A DNA stretch of 32,317 nt from Pseudomonadota bacterium (GCA_021804355.1 JAJZHP010000019.1:1-32317), one strand, 5' to 3'. Shown: positions 1-9,015, counted from the stretch's first letter. Made by a program: numbers and translations. Notes: generated by a model not told the origin, from the letters alone.

Positions 1-239
1 CGCAAGACCCCCACCGGCACATCTTGATCCAGCCAATACAGGCTATCCAGATGCGGCAGAGTGATCAACACCACATCACCTACGTAGGCTTGCAGGGACT
101 GGTGAGTAGCTGACAACGGCCAAGTCAACAAATCCCTATCCTGGGATTTGCCGTTTCCTGCCTCCTGGCAAGCCTGTACCTGACCAGCTCCGACCAGTAT
201 CAACCCGAGCCAAACACCTAGTGACCAACGGGTGTTCAT
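1..239 (-). CDS. Partial secreted protein, C-terminus off the left edge
   Basis: The first 79 codons of a minus-strand gene are visible and the frame is still open at the window edge. The product begins with a typical signal peptide: MNTRW, then a hydrophobic stretch, then cleavage near GAGQVQA. The mature part is short and not recognised. A segment around GDVVLITLP, followed by YWLDQDVPVG, faintly recalls the beta-strand pattern of chagasin-type (I42) protease inhibitors, but this is too weak for a call. Its ATG overlaps the TGA of the upstream M48 protease in an ATGA arrangement, so it is the last visible gene of the recN-cyclase-SH3-protease operon and is probably translationally coupled. 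The signal peptide places it in the periplasm or outer membrane. Confidence 0.6.
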   Translation of the reverse strand, partial: MNTRWSLGVWLGLILVGAGQVQACQEAGNGKSQDRDLLTWPLSATHQSLQAYVGDVVLITLPHLDSLYWLDQDVPVGVL

Positions 240-1102
240 AAAGCGTGCATTTTCATAAACTCGCGGGTGTTCTCAACCCCCCCCGTATAGGCATCCAAGC
301 TATCTCCTATACTGAGCTTCAGTCGTTCCACACGACTGGCTGGGCTGGGATGCGTTTTCAGGATCAGCGCCATATGGCTATCTTCAGTCCCCATGGCTTC
401 CAGAGTTTGCAGCACTACTACCAAACCGTAAGGGTCATAGCCTGCACGAGCAGCTAACACCATGCCCTGCTTGTCCGCCATATACTCATCATCCTTGTCC
501 AAGCCACGCGCATAAACAGCCGTGCCTGCCTTATAGGCTTTCAGCAGTGCCTGAGAAGATGTGTTATTAGCGCCTTGGTGATCGGCCACCATGGAGGCAA
601 TATCTTCTTTCCAGGCTTGGCCCATGGCATTCTGCAGAGCTTTAAGGTGATGTTTAAGGACCACATGCGTGATTTCATGACCCAACACACCGGCGAGTTC
701 CGCCTCACTATGCATGGCTCGCCATAGGCCACGCGTTATCAAGACAGTCCCCCCTGGCGTCGTAAAAGCATTGACATCATCATCGGCAATAACAGCAAAA
801 TGCCAAGGCAAATCCGGACGCTCACTTTGCAAAGCGACCCAGAGACCCACACGATTAACATAGTTTTGCAGGTCTGCATTGGGTACAACCGGGGCCTGTG
901 CCAAGATGCTCGCAGCAATACCGTTGCCGATCTTTATTTCCTGAGCCTGGTCGATATTCTCATTGGCCTTGACCATATTCTTACCCATATCCAGAACCTT
1001 ATGGATATCAGAGCTCTGCATATTGCTCATAAGACCACTAAAATCAAAGGCCTGTACAGACATCGCCGATAACAAAGCCCAGCAGCTAAACCAGAATCTC
1101 AT
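236..1102 (-). CDS. Secreted M48 family zinc metalloprotease
   Basis: This 288-residue protein has a signal peptide (about residues 1-18, cleaved after SVQA) and one M48 peptidase domain. The zinc site is clear: HEITH at 142-146, with E206 in DDEYMAD as the likely third ligand. The family motif HPSPASRVERL starts at H251. It is the short type, without the C-terminal TPR repeats of BepA (YfgC), so it resembles LoiP/YcaL-like periplasmic proteases that act on misfolded envelope proteins; the substrate is unknown. A GGGAGG ribosome site lies 7 bases before the ATG. The start overlaps the stop of the SH3 gene (ATGA), and its own stop overlaps the start of the next secreted protein. Sharing an operon with an SH3 protein and a CHASE2 cyclase points to envelope sensing or upkeep, which is inference. 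Confidence 0.9.
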   Translation of the reverse strand: MRFWFSCWALLSAMSVQAFDFSGLMSNMQSSDIHKVLDMGKNMVKANENIDQAQEIKIGNGIAASILAQAPVVPNADLQNYVNRVGLWVALQSERPDLPWHFAVIADDDVNAFTTPGGTVLITRGLWRAMHSEAELAGVLGHEITHVVLKHHLKALQNAMGQAWKEDIASMVADHQGANNTSSQALLKAYKAGTAVYARGLDKDDEYMADKQGMVLAARAGYDPYGLVVVLQTLEAMGTEDSHMALILKTHPSPASRVERLKLSIGDSLDAYTGGVENTREFMKMHAL

Positions 1103-1614
1103 GACCCGCCTCCCTGGGTTGAGGACTCACCCACATAAGGAACTTTTTCTGCTTTCAAAGGCACCTGCGCTGCATAATGCCTGGCTTGCTCAGGCGTTGC
1201 CGTATAAGACGTCAACACATTCCAGGCCTGCCAGTCGGGTTGTGCTAACTTAAGTTGCTCTTCTGACAGTCCTTTCACACCGGTCGAAACGGTTGTTCCC
1301 GTTGAACCCGTTCCCAGCAAATGCGCAAGAGAACTCAGCCCTCCCAAAGTAGAATGCGTTGGGTTACCTGGAGGTGTACAGTCCACATCAAACATATGCA
1401 CCCAGCCTTGGGTATTGTCTGGTAACTTGACCTGTACCCAAGCCCCCAAGTTATTGAGCACCTGCACCCGGTCATGCGCCTTCAGCTGACCTACCGTGGC
1501 GGCATCACCGTAATGATCTGCCAGCAAATTAACATCCCGCAACACGGTAGCATTACTCGCATAAGCTCCCCAGGCGACGACCACCAGCCATAACCCTGCC
1601 ATCCAACGTTTCAC
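1099..1614 (-). CDS. Secreted bacterial SH3 domain protein (GTG start)
   Basis: The product is about 171 residues: a signal peptide (MKRWMAGLWLVVVAWGAYAS), a bacterial SH3 domain over roughly residues 22-80 (VLRDVNLLAD through GAWVQVKLP to QGWVHMFDVD), and a glycine/threonine-rich C-terminal part without a recognised fold. Bacterial SH3 domains usually bind peptidoglycan or envelope proteins. I chose the GTG at 1614 because an AAGGAGG sequence lies 8 bases upstream, it begins a perfect signal peptide, and it starts 1 bp after the cyclase stop. The same frame stays open back to an ATG at 1773, but that would run 158 bp into the cyclase gene and hide the signal peptide. The stop overlaps the M48 start as ATGA. 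Confidence 0.8.
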   Translation of the reverse strand: MKRWMAGLWLVVVAWGAYASNATVLRDVNLLADHYGDAATVGQLKAHDRVQVLNNLGAWVQVKLPDNTQGWVHMFDVDCTPPGNPTHSTLGGLSSLAHLLGTGSTGTTVSTGVKGLSEEQLKLAQPDWQAWNVLTSYTATPEQARHYAAQVPLKAEKVPYVGESSTQGGGS

Positions 1615-1615
1615 G

Positions 1616-3430
1616 TTATACCTCCTTGCGTCTTGGCTCATACAGATGAACCTGAGCATCACGCCCCTTAACCTGTACCCAGCCATGATCCACAAAATCA
1701 AAATATGAACCACATGCATCTCGCGTTGATTCGGATACCAACACACGAGCACGTCCGCGTGTTTGCCCTTCAATGCGGCTAGCCAAATTCACCGTATCGC
1801 CAATGGCTGTATAATCAATCCGCTCATCAGCACCCAAGAAACCTACCACAGCAGGTCCCGTGTGTATGCCTATGCCAATATCAAAATTTTCGCCAGCTTC
1901 ACCCAAATCTTTGCAGAAAGCCTGTAATACTTCCACCATGCTCAAAGCAGCCTGCACAGCGTGAACCGCATGCTCAGGATCATCGATAGGTGCATTCCAG
2001 AATGCCATGATGGCATCACCTATAAACTTATCCAGGGTACCTCGGTTCTTGAAGATGATAGCTGTCTGGCGCCTGAAATAACGATTGAGTAAATCCAGCA
2101 CCGATTCCGGCGTTTTTAGTTCTGAAAGATGGGTAAATCCTCGAATATCAGAAAACAATACGGTAATAGTTCGACTGCTGGGGCGCATGGCTAATTCAGC
2201 ATCGCCACCCGCCACCAGGGCACGAACCACATTGGGATCGAGGAAACGACTGAAAAGAGCTTCGGTGCGTACCCTATCCGCGCGTTCCATGGCATAAGCC
2301 AATCCCGCCTGAGCAACCATCAGGGTCCAGGCCATAGCTAAACCTGACAAACCCTCAATCATCCAGTGTTCTTGTTGCAGAAACAACATAGAGATACCCG
2401 CCAGCACCAGAGTGACAGCGAGTAATCCTAAGCCGATTTTCCAAATTGACATGCCACGCCAGAACCCCCAGGCCAAGAGCACTAGCAAGACAGCACCCAA
2501 CCAAGGCCGCAGGGGTACAGGATTCAACCAGTCATGATGCTTTAAGTTGCTGATAGCCGTTCCCAGCATCATCGGTGCCTGCGTGGTTGTCGACATGGGC
2601 GTAGCCCGAAAATCCGACAAACCGGGCGCCGTAGCACCAATCACAACTATTTTGCCTGTAAATTCATTGGCAGGCCGACGATGCACACGTCGATCCATGT
2701 CCAGATAAACATCACTGAAGCTTGCCCTGGGTAACCCATGAGCAAACCAGTTAATCAGTATGCGGTCACCCGAAGGCTGGGACCAATGATAATCCGTGGC
2801 CAAGCGTTGCGGTAAAGATGGGAGTATCCAGCCCGCATGCTGGGCGTAGAGCAAATAATGTCGACCTATGCCATCAGCATCTGGGGTGAAATTGGCTAAC
2901 CCGCCCCGCCAACTTTGCGGGCTGGTGACCAGAGGAAGCATCAACGGAGCGAATGCTTTGGGGTTGGTACCCTGCAAGTGCATGCTTGGCGCCAGCATGG
3001 CTAAGCGGGTCAACGGTGCTCCATGCCCGTCATTGAGTAACAGTGTGGGCAAATAAATATTGTCATGCCGCGCTACCGTATCGCGGAACAATGCATCACT
3101 ATCGGCGCGAAAGGTGTCAGCTTCATTGAAAAATAGATCAAAGACGATGGCCTGTACATTTTGCGCCTCAAGACCTTCTATCAACTCGGCCTGTACACTT
3201 CGCGGCCACGGAAAACTGCCTGCAAGTGTGTTGAGATCTTCCAGTGATTTTTGATCAATATCAATGAGCACAATATCCTGGGGCACTGGATGCCATGACG
3301 CCTGAACGCGTAGCAGGGTATCCTGAATACGGTACTCAACGCGGTCAAAAAGGCCATCACTCTGATCCGCCAGCACTAACAGAAGCGCCAATACAGGAGA
3401 TAATAGCTGCCAGCGCCAGTTACTCTTCAT
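1616..3430 (-). CDS. CHASE2-domain class III adenylate/guanylate cyclase
   Basis: This 604-residue membrane protein has an N-terminal hydrophobic segment (about 8-22), an extracytoplasmic CHASE2 sensor domain (about 25-300), three predicted membrane segments between about 308 and 380, and a class III nucleotide cyclase domain (about 415-600). The catalytic set is complete: metal aspartates D428 (FSDIRGFT) and D472 (KFIGDAIMAFW), and transition-state residues N548 and R552 (DTVNLASRIE). K468 with T541 at the base-recognition positions favours ATP over GTP, so cAMP is the likely product. The start codon overlaps the recN stop as ATGA, with GGAG 8 bases upstream, so it is probably translated in coupling with recN. 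The CHASE2 ligand is unknown. No cAMP receptor protein is in the window. Confidence 0.93.
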   Translation of the reverse strand: MKSNWRWQLLSPVLALLLVLADQSDGLFDRVEYRIQDTLLRVQASWHPVPQDIVLIDIDQKSLEDLNTLAGSFPWPRSVQAELIEGLEAQNVQAIVFDLFFNEADTFRADSDALFRDTVARHDNIYLPTLLLNDGHGAPLTRLAMLAPSMHLQGTNPKAFAPLMLPLVTSPQSWRGGLANFTPDADGIGRHYLLYAQHAGWILPSLPQRLATDYHWSQPSGDRILINWFAHGLPRASFSDVYLDMDRRVHRRPANEFTGKIVVIGATAPGLSDFRATPMSTTTQAPMMLGTAISNLKHHDWLNPVPLRPWLGAVLLVLLAWGFWRGMSIWKIGLGLLAVTLVLAGISMLFLQQEHWMIEGLSGLAMAWTLMVAQAGLAYAMERADRVRTEALFSRFLDPNVVRALVAGGDAELAMRPSSRTITVLFSDIRGFTHLSELKTPESVLDLLNRYFRRQTAIIFKNRGTLDKFIGDAIMAFWNAPIDDPEHAVHAVQAALSMVEVLQAFCKDLGEAGENFDIGIGIHTGPAVVGFLGADERIDYTAIGDTVNLASRIEGQTRGRARVLVSESTRDACGSYFDFVDHGWVQVKGRDAQVHLYEPRRKEV

Positions 3431-5076
3431 AAAACCGACTCCAGCAGAGCTCGCGCATGTTCCATCGTTGCTGAAGTTATCTGGCTCCCTCCCGACAATC
3501 TAGCCAGCTCTTCTACCCTCTGAGCCTCATCCAGACGAGCAACCTGGGTGCGGGTGTGATCACCTTCAATCTGTTTTTCTACACGCCAATGATGATGTCC
3601 GCGAGCGGCAACCTGCGGCTGGTGGGTAATACAAAGGATTTGTGTTTGCTCACCCAAGGTTCGCAATAATTGCCCAACAGCCTCAGCGACTTGCCCACTA
3701 ACTCCTACATCAACTTCGTCAAATACCAGGGTGGGAACCTGGCTGCTGGTTGCGTAAACTACTTGCAGCGCCAGGCTAATGCGTGAGAGTTCCCCTCCTG
3801 AGGCTATACGAGCCAGAGGCCGCAAATCCTGACCCGGATTAGCTGAGAAAAATACTTCAATATCTTCACATCCATGCCGACCAGGTGTTTCCAGGATAGT
3901 TAAGCGGAACTCAAGGCGAGCATGCGCTAAACCCAGGCCAGGAAAATACGCTGTCACTGCAGTTTCAAACAACTGAGCCGCTCGTAGACGCTCTTGCGTT
4001 AATTGAGCTGACAACTCTTGATATTGCCTGGCCGCTGCCTCAGCCAAGGCTTGCAGGGCCTCAAGGTTCTGCTCTTCTTGTAACTTTTGCATCTGCTCCT
4101 GCAATTTTATATGCCAAGCCGGCAAGGCTTCCGCTTCACAACCCATGCGGCGCGCCAGACGATGTATCTGAGCTAATCGATCATCGAGCCAAGCCAGGCG
4201 TTCAGGATTGGCTTCCAGGTGATCCAAAGATTGTCTCAGTCCTTGTTCAACTTCCTGCAAACTCAACTCAGCTGATTCCGCCCAAGCATCCCATTCTCGG
4301 CCAGAATCTTGTAGCAGCGATAGGCGTTGACGAAGCTGCCGGAGCTGTCGCAATAGCGCCCCACCCTCATCGTCTAGCAGGGACCAAGCGACCGACATAT
4401 GTTCGCGGCGAGCATCGACATGTGCTAATAAATCATACTCCGACTCGATAGCATGCAGTTCTCCTTCCTTAAGACCCAGCGCTTCCAGCGCGTCACTTTG
4501 TTCTGACCACGCCTCGTGCTGCTCCTTGCGCTGCCGTTGTAGCTCCCGAGCCTGTTGTATATTATGTAATTGCTCTTGCCAGTCACTCCAGGCTTTTTCT
4601 GTCGCTGAAGCCAGATCAGCAGCCCCAGCATAACGATCCAGAATCTGTCGGTGAGTTTCTTTTCTAAGCAGCGACTGATGTTCATGCTGCCCGTGAACTT
4701 CCATGAGCAAACCGCCTAACTGGCGTAAATCAGCCAATGAAACCTGACTACCGTTGATAAACGCCCGGCTACGCCCATCACTACCGATGACACGGCGTAA
4801 ATGCGCCTCGACTTGCTCATCCAGTGCATGTTCTTTGAGCCAAGCCAAGGCATCAGGTAACCGGCTGACATCAAACAGGGCACTCACTTCTGCTCTTTCG
4901 CAACCTTGGCGTACCTGCCCTGCATCTGCACGCCCCCCCAGACAGAGCGCCAGAGCATGCAACAAAATTGACTTGCCTGCCCCGGTCTCTCCGGTAATGA
5001 CCCCAAATCCTGGGGCAAACTCCACCTCGAGATGATCAACGATGGCAAGATGGCGCAACGCTAGCAGAGTCAGCAT
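3427..5076 (-). CDS. recN: DNA repair ATPase RecN
   Basis: RecN is an SMC-like ATPase that holds DNA ends or sister chromatids together during recombinational double-strand break repair. The 549 residues match the usual length (about 550). Walker A is GETGAGKS at 29-36, the ABC signature is in ASGGELSRISLAL, and Walker B is LVFDEVD with D453 and E454. The middle third is glutamine-, glutamate- and leucine-rich coiled coil. It is the first gene of the minus-strand operon and is divergent from grpE with 149 bp between them. No good ribosome site precedes the ATG at 5076, and no LexA-type CTG-N10-CAG box is visible upstream, although recN is a strong SOS gene in E. coli. The pairing with a CHASE2 cyclase downstream is unusual. 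Confidence 0.96.
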   Translation of the reverse strand: MLTLLALRHLAIVDHLEVEFAPGFGVITGETGAGKSILLHALALCLGGRADAGQVRQGCERAEVSALFDVSRLPDALAWLKEHALDEQVEAHLRRVIGSDGRSRAFINGSQVSLADLRQLGGLLMEVHGQHEHQSLLRKETHRQILDRYAGAADLASATEKAWSDWQEQLHNIQQARELQRQRKEQHEAWSEQSDALEALGLKEGELHAIESEYDLLAHVDARREHMSVAWSLLDDEGGALLRQLRQLRQRLSLLQDSGREWDAWAESAELSLQEVEQGLRQSLDHLEANPERLAWLDDRLAQIHRLARRMGCEAEALPAWHIKLQEQMQKLQEEQNLEALQALAEAAARQYQELSAQLTQERLRAAQLFETAVTAYFPGLGLAHARLEFRLTILETPGRHGCEDIEVFFSANPGQDLRPLARIASGGELSRISLALQVVYATSSQVPTLVFDEVDVGVSGQVAEAVGQLLRTLGEQTQILCITHQPQVAARGHHHWRVEKQIEGDHTRTQVARLDEAQRVEELARLSGGSQITSATMEHARALLESVL

Positions 5077-5110
5077 GGTGGTGAATTCATCGAATAGCTT
5101 CGTGCCTACG

Positions 5111-5140
5111 ATTATAAACCAGATACAGGAACAGACTCAT
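5111..5140 (-). promoter_or_regulatory. Candidate recN promoter, TATAAT -10 box
   Basis: On the minus strand a perfect TATAAT lies at 5116-5111, about 35 bases before the recN start. The best -35 at 18-bp spacing is poor (ATGAGT, 3 of 6 matches), so the promoter may need an activator or may not be real. Confidence 0.35.
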
Positions 5141-5154
5141 GCCAAAACTTCAAT

Positions 5155-5183
5155 CTTGAAATTACAGGCATCAACCCCATTTA
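5155..5183 (+). promoter_or_regulatory. Sigma-32 (RpoH) heat-shock promoter of grpE
   Basis: CTTGAA at 5155-5160 and CCCCATTTA at 5175-5183 are separated by exactly 14 bases between CTTGAA and CCCCAT. This is a full match to the proteobacterial sigma-32 consensus. A perfect 10-bp palindrome, TTAGCGCTAA (5181-5190), overlaps the -10 end. Transcription should start near 5191 and leave a leader of about 35 bases before the grpE ATG. Confidence 0.9.
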
Positions 5184-5225
5184 GCGCTAAGTCGAATTAT
5201 TTTTTGTCGTCCGGAGTATTTTGTC

Positions 5226-5759
5226 ATGTCTGATCAGACACCTGAACAACCCGATGCCGAAACACCTAGCGTGGATCATGTTGATATTAGCGTCTCAGCG
5301 GAAACGCTACAGCAACGCGTTGCTGAGTTGGAATCCCGCCTACGCGACCAAACTTTGCGTAGCCAGGCTGAAATTCAGAATATTCAACGCAGGGCTGAAC
5401 GCGATGTGACTCAAGCCCATAAATATGCACTGGAAAAGTTTTCAGCCGAGTTGCTAGCCATAGTCGATAATATGGAACGAGCTTTAGCGGCATCCAACCC
5501 GGATGATGAAGCCACTCGTACTCTACGTGATGGCATCGTATTGACCCACAAGATTTTCCTGGATGCTCTGCGTAAATTCCAGGTGGAACCCTTGGACCCG
5601 CTTGGCGAACCTTTCAACCCTGAATGGCATCAAGCCGTGTCAACGCAAGCCTCGACGACGGCCGAGCCCAATTCGGTACTTAATGTGCTGCAGAAAGGCT
5701 ACACCCTGAGTGGCCGCCTATTGCGTCCGGCCATTGTTGTGGTGGCCAGTGCAGGTTAG
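5226..5759 (+). CDS. grpE: Nucleotide exchange factor GrpE
   Basis: GrpE releases ADP from DnaK and resets the chaperone cycle; it also acts as a thermosensor. The 177 residues are slightly shorter than the E. coli protein (197). They contain an acidic N-terminus, a long dimerising coiled coil (about 22-70, including LRSQAEIQNIQRRAERD), a helical part with NMERAL, and the C-terminal beta domain that contacts DnaK (PLGEPFNPEWHQAVS and LQKGYTLSGRLLRPAIV). A GGAG ribosome site lies 9 bases before the ATG. It is the first gene after the sigma-32 promoter and is followed 95 bp later by dnaK. Confidence 0.97.
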   Translation: MSDQTPEQPDAETPSVDHVDISVSAETLQQRVAELESRLRDQTLRSQAEIQNIQRRAERDVTQAHKYALEKFSAELLAIVDNMERALAASNPDDEATRTLRDGIVLTHKIFLDALRKFQVEPLDPLGEPFNPEWHQAVSTQASTTAEPNSVLNVLQKGYTLSGRLLRPAIVVVASAG

Positions 5760-5761
5760 CT

Positions 5762-5790
5762 CTTGAAATCAGCGTTGCTGACACCATTTT
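5762..5790 (+). promoter_or_regulatory. Second sigma-32-type promoter, in front of dnaK
   Basis: Between grpE and dnaK there is CTTGAA at 5762-5767 and CACCATTTT at 5782-5790, again with 14 bases between CTTGAA and the CACCAT. The geometry is identical to the grpE promoter, with one change in the C-run. It begins two bases after the grpE stop codon and would give a leader of about 55-60 bases before dnaK. It lets dnaK be raised above grpE in heat shock. Confidence 0.8.
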
Positions 5791-5854
5791 TAAAGACAAG
5801 CGGGTAACCGTAACTTGATCAGGGCACCCTCAAGGCTGCCTGGCGGAGAATGAA

Positions 5855-7771
5855 ATGAGTAAGATCATTGGTATTGACCTAGGCACCACCAATTCATGCG
5901 TAGCTGTTCTTGAAGGTGACAAAGTCAAAGTGATTGAAAATGCTGAGGGCGCGCGCACTACGCCTTCCATTGTTGCCTACACGGAAGGTGAAACCTTGGT
6001 GGGGCAGGCGGCCAAGCGCCAAGCCGTGACCAATCCAAAAAATACACTTTTTGCCGTCAAGCGCTTGATTGGTCGCCGCTTTAAGGATGATGTCGTGCAA
6101 AAGGACATCAACCTCGTACCCTATACGATCGTAGCTGCTGATAATGGTGACGCTTGGGTAGAGGCACGAGGCGATAAGAAGGCCCCGCCGCAAATCTCCG
6201 CTGAAGTCCTGAAAAAAATGAAGAAAACCGCTGAAGATTATCTCGGCGAAACAGTCAGCGAAGCCGTTATCACAGTGCCTGCCTACTTTAATGATGCACA
6301 GCGACAAGCCACCAAGGATGCCGGACGTATCGCCGGCCTGGACGTCAAGCGCATCATCAACGAACCCACAGCTGCCGCTTTAGCTTTTGGCATGGACAAG
6401 AAAGAGGGTGATCGCAAAATCGCTGTCTATGACTTGGGTGGTGGAACTTTCGATATCTCCATTATTGAAATCGCTGAAATTGATGGCGAACACCAGTTTG
6501 AAGTGCTCTCCACCAACGGCGACACCTTTTTAGGTGGTGAAGATTTTGATATGCGCATCATCGATTTTCTGGTCGATGAATTCCGCAAGGAAAGTGGCAT
6601 CAACCTCAAAGGCGATGCTTTAGCCATGCAGCGCTTAAAAGAAGCTGCCGAGAAAGCCAAAATTGAATTGTCTTCGGCACAACAAACCGAAGTCAATCTG
6701 CCCTATGTCACGGCTGATGCCAGCGGTCCCAAGCATATGAATGTGCGCGTTACGCGTGCCAAACTTGAAGCCTTGGTTGAAGACCTGGTACAACGTACTA
6801 TGGAGCCCTGCCGTATTGCCCTGAAAGATGCCGGCCTGAAGACTTCTGACATTGCCGACGTCATCTTGGTCGGTGGACAAACGCGTATGCCGCTGGTCCA
6901 AGAAAACGTAAAAACTTTCTTTGGTCGTGAACCTCGCCGTGATGTTAACCCTGACGAAGCCGTTGCTATCGGCGCTGCTTACCAGGGTGCTGTGCTTTCA
7001 GGTGAAGTCAAAGACGTGTTATTGCTGGACGTGACACCCTTGACCCTGGGCATTGAGACCATGGGTGGCATCATGACCTCACTGATCGATAAAAACACGA
7101 CCATACCCACCAAGAAATCACAGGTGTTTTCAACGGCTGATGACAATCAGACGGCAGTGACGATTCACGTCCTGCAGGGTGAACGCAAGGAAGCCGCCAA
7201 GAACAAATCCCTGGGCAAATTTGACCTGACAGACATCCCCTCTGCCCCACGTGGCATGCCCCAGATTGAAGTGACCTTTGACATTGATGCTAATGGCATC
7301 TTGCATGTTGGCGCCAAGGACCAGAAAACGGGACGTGAGCAGTCGATTGTCATCAAGGCAAGTTCTGGACTTTCAGAAGCCGAAATCAAGGATATGGTGC
7401 GTGATGCTGAAGCCCATGCCGAGGAAGACAAGGAATTTGCTGAAATGGTCAACCTGCGCAATCAAGGCGACGGGCTAGTGCATGCCGTTCGCAAGACCTT
7501 GGCTGATGCTGGAGACAAGGTGGCTGCCGAGGAAAAATCACGGATCGAGACCGCCATAGGTGAACTGGAAAGTGCGCTCAAAAATAATGACCGCACTGCC
7601 CTTGAAGCCAAGATCAAGGAATTGACCGATGTCTCTGCCAGCCTGGCTCAGCGTATGTACGAGGAGCAGGCAGGAGCAGAAGCTCATGCGGGCGATGCTG
7701 GCAATCATCACGCCGGTGGCGACGAAAGTGTCGTTGATGCTGAGTTTGAAGAAGTCAAAGATCGCAAGTAA
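5855..7771 (+). CDS. dnaK: Chaperone DnaK (Hsp70)
   Basis: ATP-dependent Hsp70 chaperone working with DnaJ and GrpE. At 638 residues it equals the E. coli protein in length. The nucleotide-binding domain shows the phosphate-1 loop GIDLGTTNS (about 6-14), catalytic K69 in [11 protein letters not shown], phosphate-2 [12 protein letters not shown] and the adenosine motif [10 protein letters not shown]. The interdomain linker is VLLLDVTPL, followed by the substrate-binding beta domain and helical lid. The C-terminus EFEEVKDRK carries the conserved EEVKD-type tail. GGAG lies 6 bases before the ATG. It is transcribed from its own sigma-32 promoter and by read-through from grpE. No truncation or unusual residue was seen. 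Confidence 0.98.
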   Translation: MSKIIGIDLGTTNSCVAVLEGDKVKVIENAEGARTTPSIVAYTEGETLVGQAAKRQAVTNPKNTLFAVKRLIGRRFKDDVVQKDINLVPYTIVAADNGDAWVEARGDKKAPPQISAEVLKKMKKTAEDYLGETVSEAVITVPAYFNDAQRQATKDAGRIAGLDVKRIINEPTAAALAFGMDKKEGDRKIAVYDLGGGTFDISIIEIAEIDGEHQFEVLSTNGDTFLGGEDFDMRIIDFLVDEFRKESGINLKGDALAMQRLKEAAEKAKIELSSAQQTEVNLPYVTADASGPKHMNVRVTRAKLEALVEDLVQRTMEPCRIALKDAGLKTSDIADVILVGGQTRMPLVQENVKTFFGREPRRDVNPDEAVAIGAAYQGAVLSGEVKDVLLLDVTPLTLGIETMGGIMTSLIDKNTTIPTKKSQVFSTADDNQTAVTIHVLQGERKEAAKNKSLGKFDLTDIPSAPRGMPQIEVTFDIDANGILHVGAKDQKTGREQSIVIKASSGLSEAEIKDMVRDAEAHAEEDKEFAEMVNLRNQGDGLVHAVRKTLADAGDKVAAEEKSRIETAIGELESALKNNDRTALEAKIKELTDVSASLAQRMYEEQAGAEAHAGDAGNHHAGGDESVVDAEFEEVKDRK

Positions 7772-7796
7772 TTAGCCGATCTTTAGTGATGACCCT

Positions 7797-7822
7797 GCGG
7801 AGACTTTGTGTCTCCGCTTTTT
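7797..7822 (+). terminator. Hairpin with T-run between dnaK and dnaJ
   Basis: GCGGAGAC (7797-7804) and GTCTCCGC (7810-7817) form a perfect 8-bp stem with loop TTTGT, followed by five T. This has the form of an intrinsic terminator. Only 19 bases separate it from the dnaJ start and no other dnaJ promoter is seen, so it is more likely a partial terminator or attenuator that sets the DnaK:DnaJ ratio, or an mRNA-stabilising end for dnaK. Confidence 0.75.
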
Positions 7823-7841
7823 GCTTAAATTCAGGTGAAGC

Positions 7842-8975
7842 ATGGCCAAACGTGATTATTATGAGGTCCTCGGCGTTGAAAAGGCAGCCAGCGAGGATGA
7901 CATCAAGAAGGCCTACCGCAAGGCAGCCATGAAGTTTCACCCAGACCGCAATCCTGGCGACAAAACGTCTGAGGAGAAGTTCAAGGAAGTTAGTGAAGCC
8001 TACGAAGTGCTTTCTGATGAGAACAAACGGGCAGCCTATGACAGGCACGGTCATGCCGGTGTTGATCCCAATATGGCTGGCGGTTTTGGTGGAGGCCCAG
8101 CAGGTGGTGCCAACTTCGCTGATATCTTTGGCGATGTTTTTGGCGATATTTTTGGCGCCAATGGCCGCGGCCAACAACGCACCAACCGTGGCTCTGATTT
8201 ACGTTATACCCTGGAAATTTCGCTGGAAGAGGCGGTCCATGGCACCAAGGTTAATATCCGCGTGCCTACGCTGGTTGACTGCGAGACCTGTGAGGGTAGT
8301 GGCGCCCGCAAGGGTTCCTCGCCTGTCTCCTGTACCACGTGCGGTGGACGCGGGGAAGTACGGATGCAACAGGGCTTCTTCTCTGTCCAGCAAACCTGCC
8401 CAACCTGTCGTGGCAAAGGCCGTATGATTAAAGACCCTTGTCCAGCCTGCCGTGGCCAGGGCAGGGTGCAGAAAGAGAAGAACCTTGAGGTCAAGATTCC
8501 TGCCGGCGTGGATACAGGCGATAGAATCCGACTAGCTGGTGAAGGCGAATCAGGCGGTGCCGGAGGCATGGCAGGCGATCTCTATGTACAGATTGTTGTC
8601 CGTGAACATAATCTGTTTAAACGAGATGGTGCTGACTTGTTCTGTGAAGTTCCCATCAGCTTTGTTGATGCCGCTCTGGGTGGAGAAATTGAAATCCCTA
8701 CCCTGGATGGCCGTGTCAAACTGAAGATTCCAGAAGGCAGCCAAAGCGGCAAGCAGTTCCGCTTACGCGGCAAGGGGGTCTCTCCCGTACGTGGCGGTGG
8801 ACCTGGCGACATGCTGGTCAAAGTTATGGTGGAAACTCCCGTCAAGCTGAATAAGCGGCAAAAAGAAATTCTGCGTGAGTTTCAGGCAACCATGGATGGA
8901 GAAAGCGATGGGCATACCCCGCAAAAAGATAGTTTCTTTTCTGCGGTGAGATCTTTTTTTGAAGGTAAGAACTGA
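7842..8975 (+). CDS. dnaJ: Co-chaperone DnaJ (Hsp40)
   Basis: DnaJ delivers substrates to DnaK and stimulates its ATPase. It is 377 residues long, as in E. coli (376). The J domain (1-70) contains the H33-P34-D35 motif. A Gly/Phe-rich segment follows (about 79-107, with two FGD(V/I)F copies). The zinc domain has all four CxxCxGxG repeats with cysteine pairs 147/150, 164/167, 186/189 and 200/203. The C-terminal beta domains include [16 protein letters not shown] and the hydrophobic substrate site. AGGTGAA precedes the ATG. It is the third gene of the grpE-dnaK-dnaJ cluster, with the hairpin described above in front. Confidence 0.98.
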   Translation: MAKRDYYEVLGVEKAASEDDIKKAYRKAAMKFHPDRNPGDKTSEEKFKEVSEAYEVLSDENKRAAYDRHGHAGVDPNMAGGFGGGPAGGANFADIFGDVFGDIFGANGRGQQRTNRGSDLRYTLEISLEEAVHGTKVNIRVPTLVDCETCEGSGARKGSSPVSCTTCGGRGEVRMQQGFFSVQQTCPTCRGKGRMIKDPCPACRGQGRVQKEKNLEVKIPAGVDTGDRIRLAGEGESGGAGGMAGDLYVQIVVREHNLFKRDGADLFCEVPISFVDAALGGEIEIPTLDGRVKLKIPEGSQSGKQFRLRGKGVSPVRGGGPGDMLVKVMVETPVKLNKRQKEILREFQATMDGESDGHTPQKDSFFSAVRSFFEGKN

Positions 8976-8983
8976 TGATGATC

Positions 8984-9015
8984 CGGGGCATCCTTTTTCC
9001 ATCTGGGATGCCTCG
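8984..9015 (+). terminator. Possible terminator hairpin after dnaJ
   Basis: CGGGGCATCC (8984-8993) pairs with GGATGCCTCG (9006-9015) to give a 10-bp stem with one G-U pair and a 12-base loop, starting 9 bases after the dnaJ stop. There is no T-run after the stem, so termination would be inefficient or factor-assisted, and read-through into the efflux genes is possible. Confidence 0.5.

Noticed and set aside
1615-1773. An in-frame N-terminal extension of the SH3 protein to an ATG at 1773
   Set aside because: It would overlap the conserved cyclase C-terminus by 158 bp and bury the signal peptide. The GTG at 1614 has an excellent AAGGAGG site.
5104-5140. An SOS (LexA) box upstream of recN
   Set aside because: CTG triplets are present on the minus strand, but none has CAG ten bases downstream.
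5181-5190. TTAGCGCTAA as a CIRCE/HrcA operator
   Set aside because: CIRCE is TTAGCACTC-N9-GAGTGCTAA. Here only the outer TTAGC and GCTAA are present with no spacer, and sigma-32 promoters already explain heat control.
5894-6307. A 137-codon minus-strand reading frame inside dnaK
   Set aside because: It is an antisense shadow of a highly conserved gene, without a ribosome site or family features.
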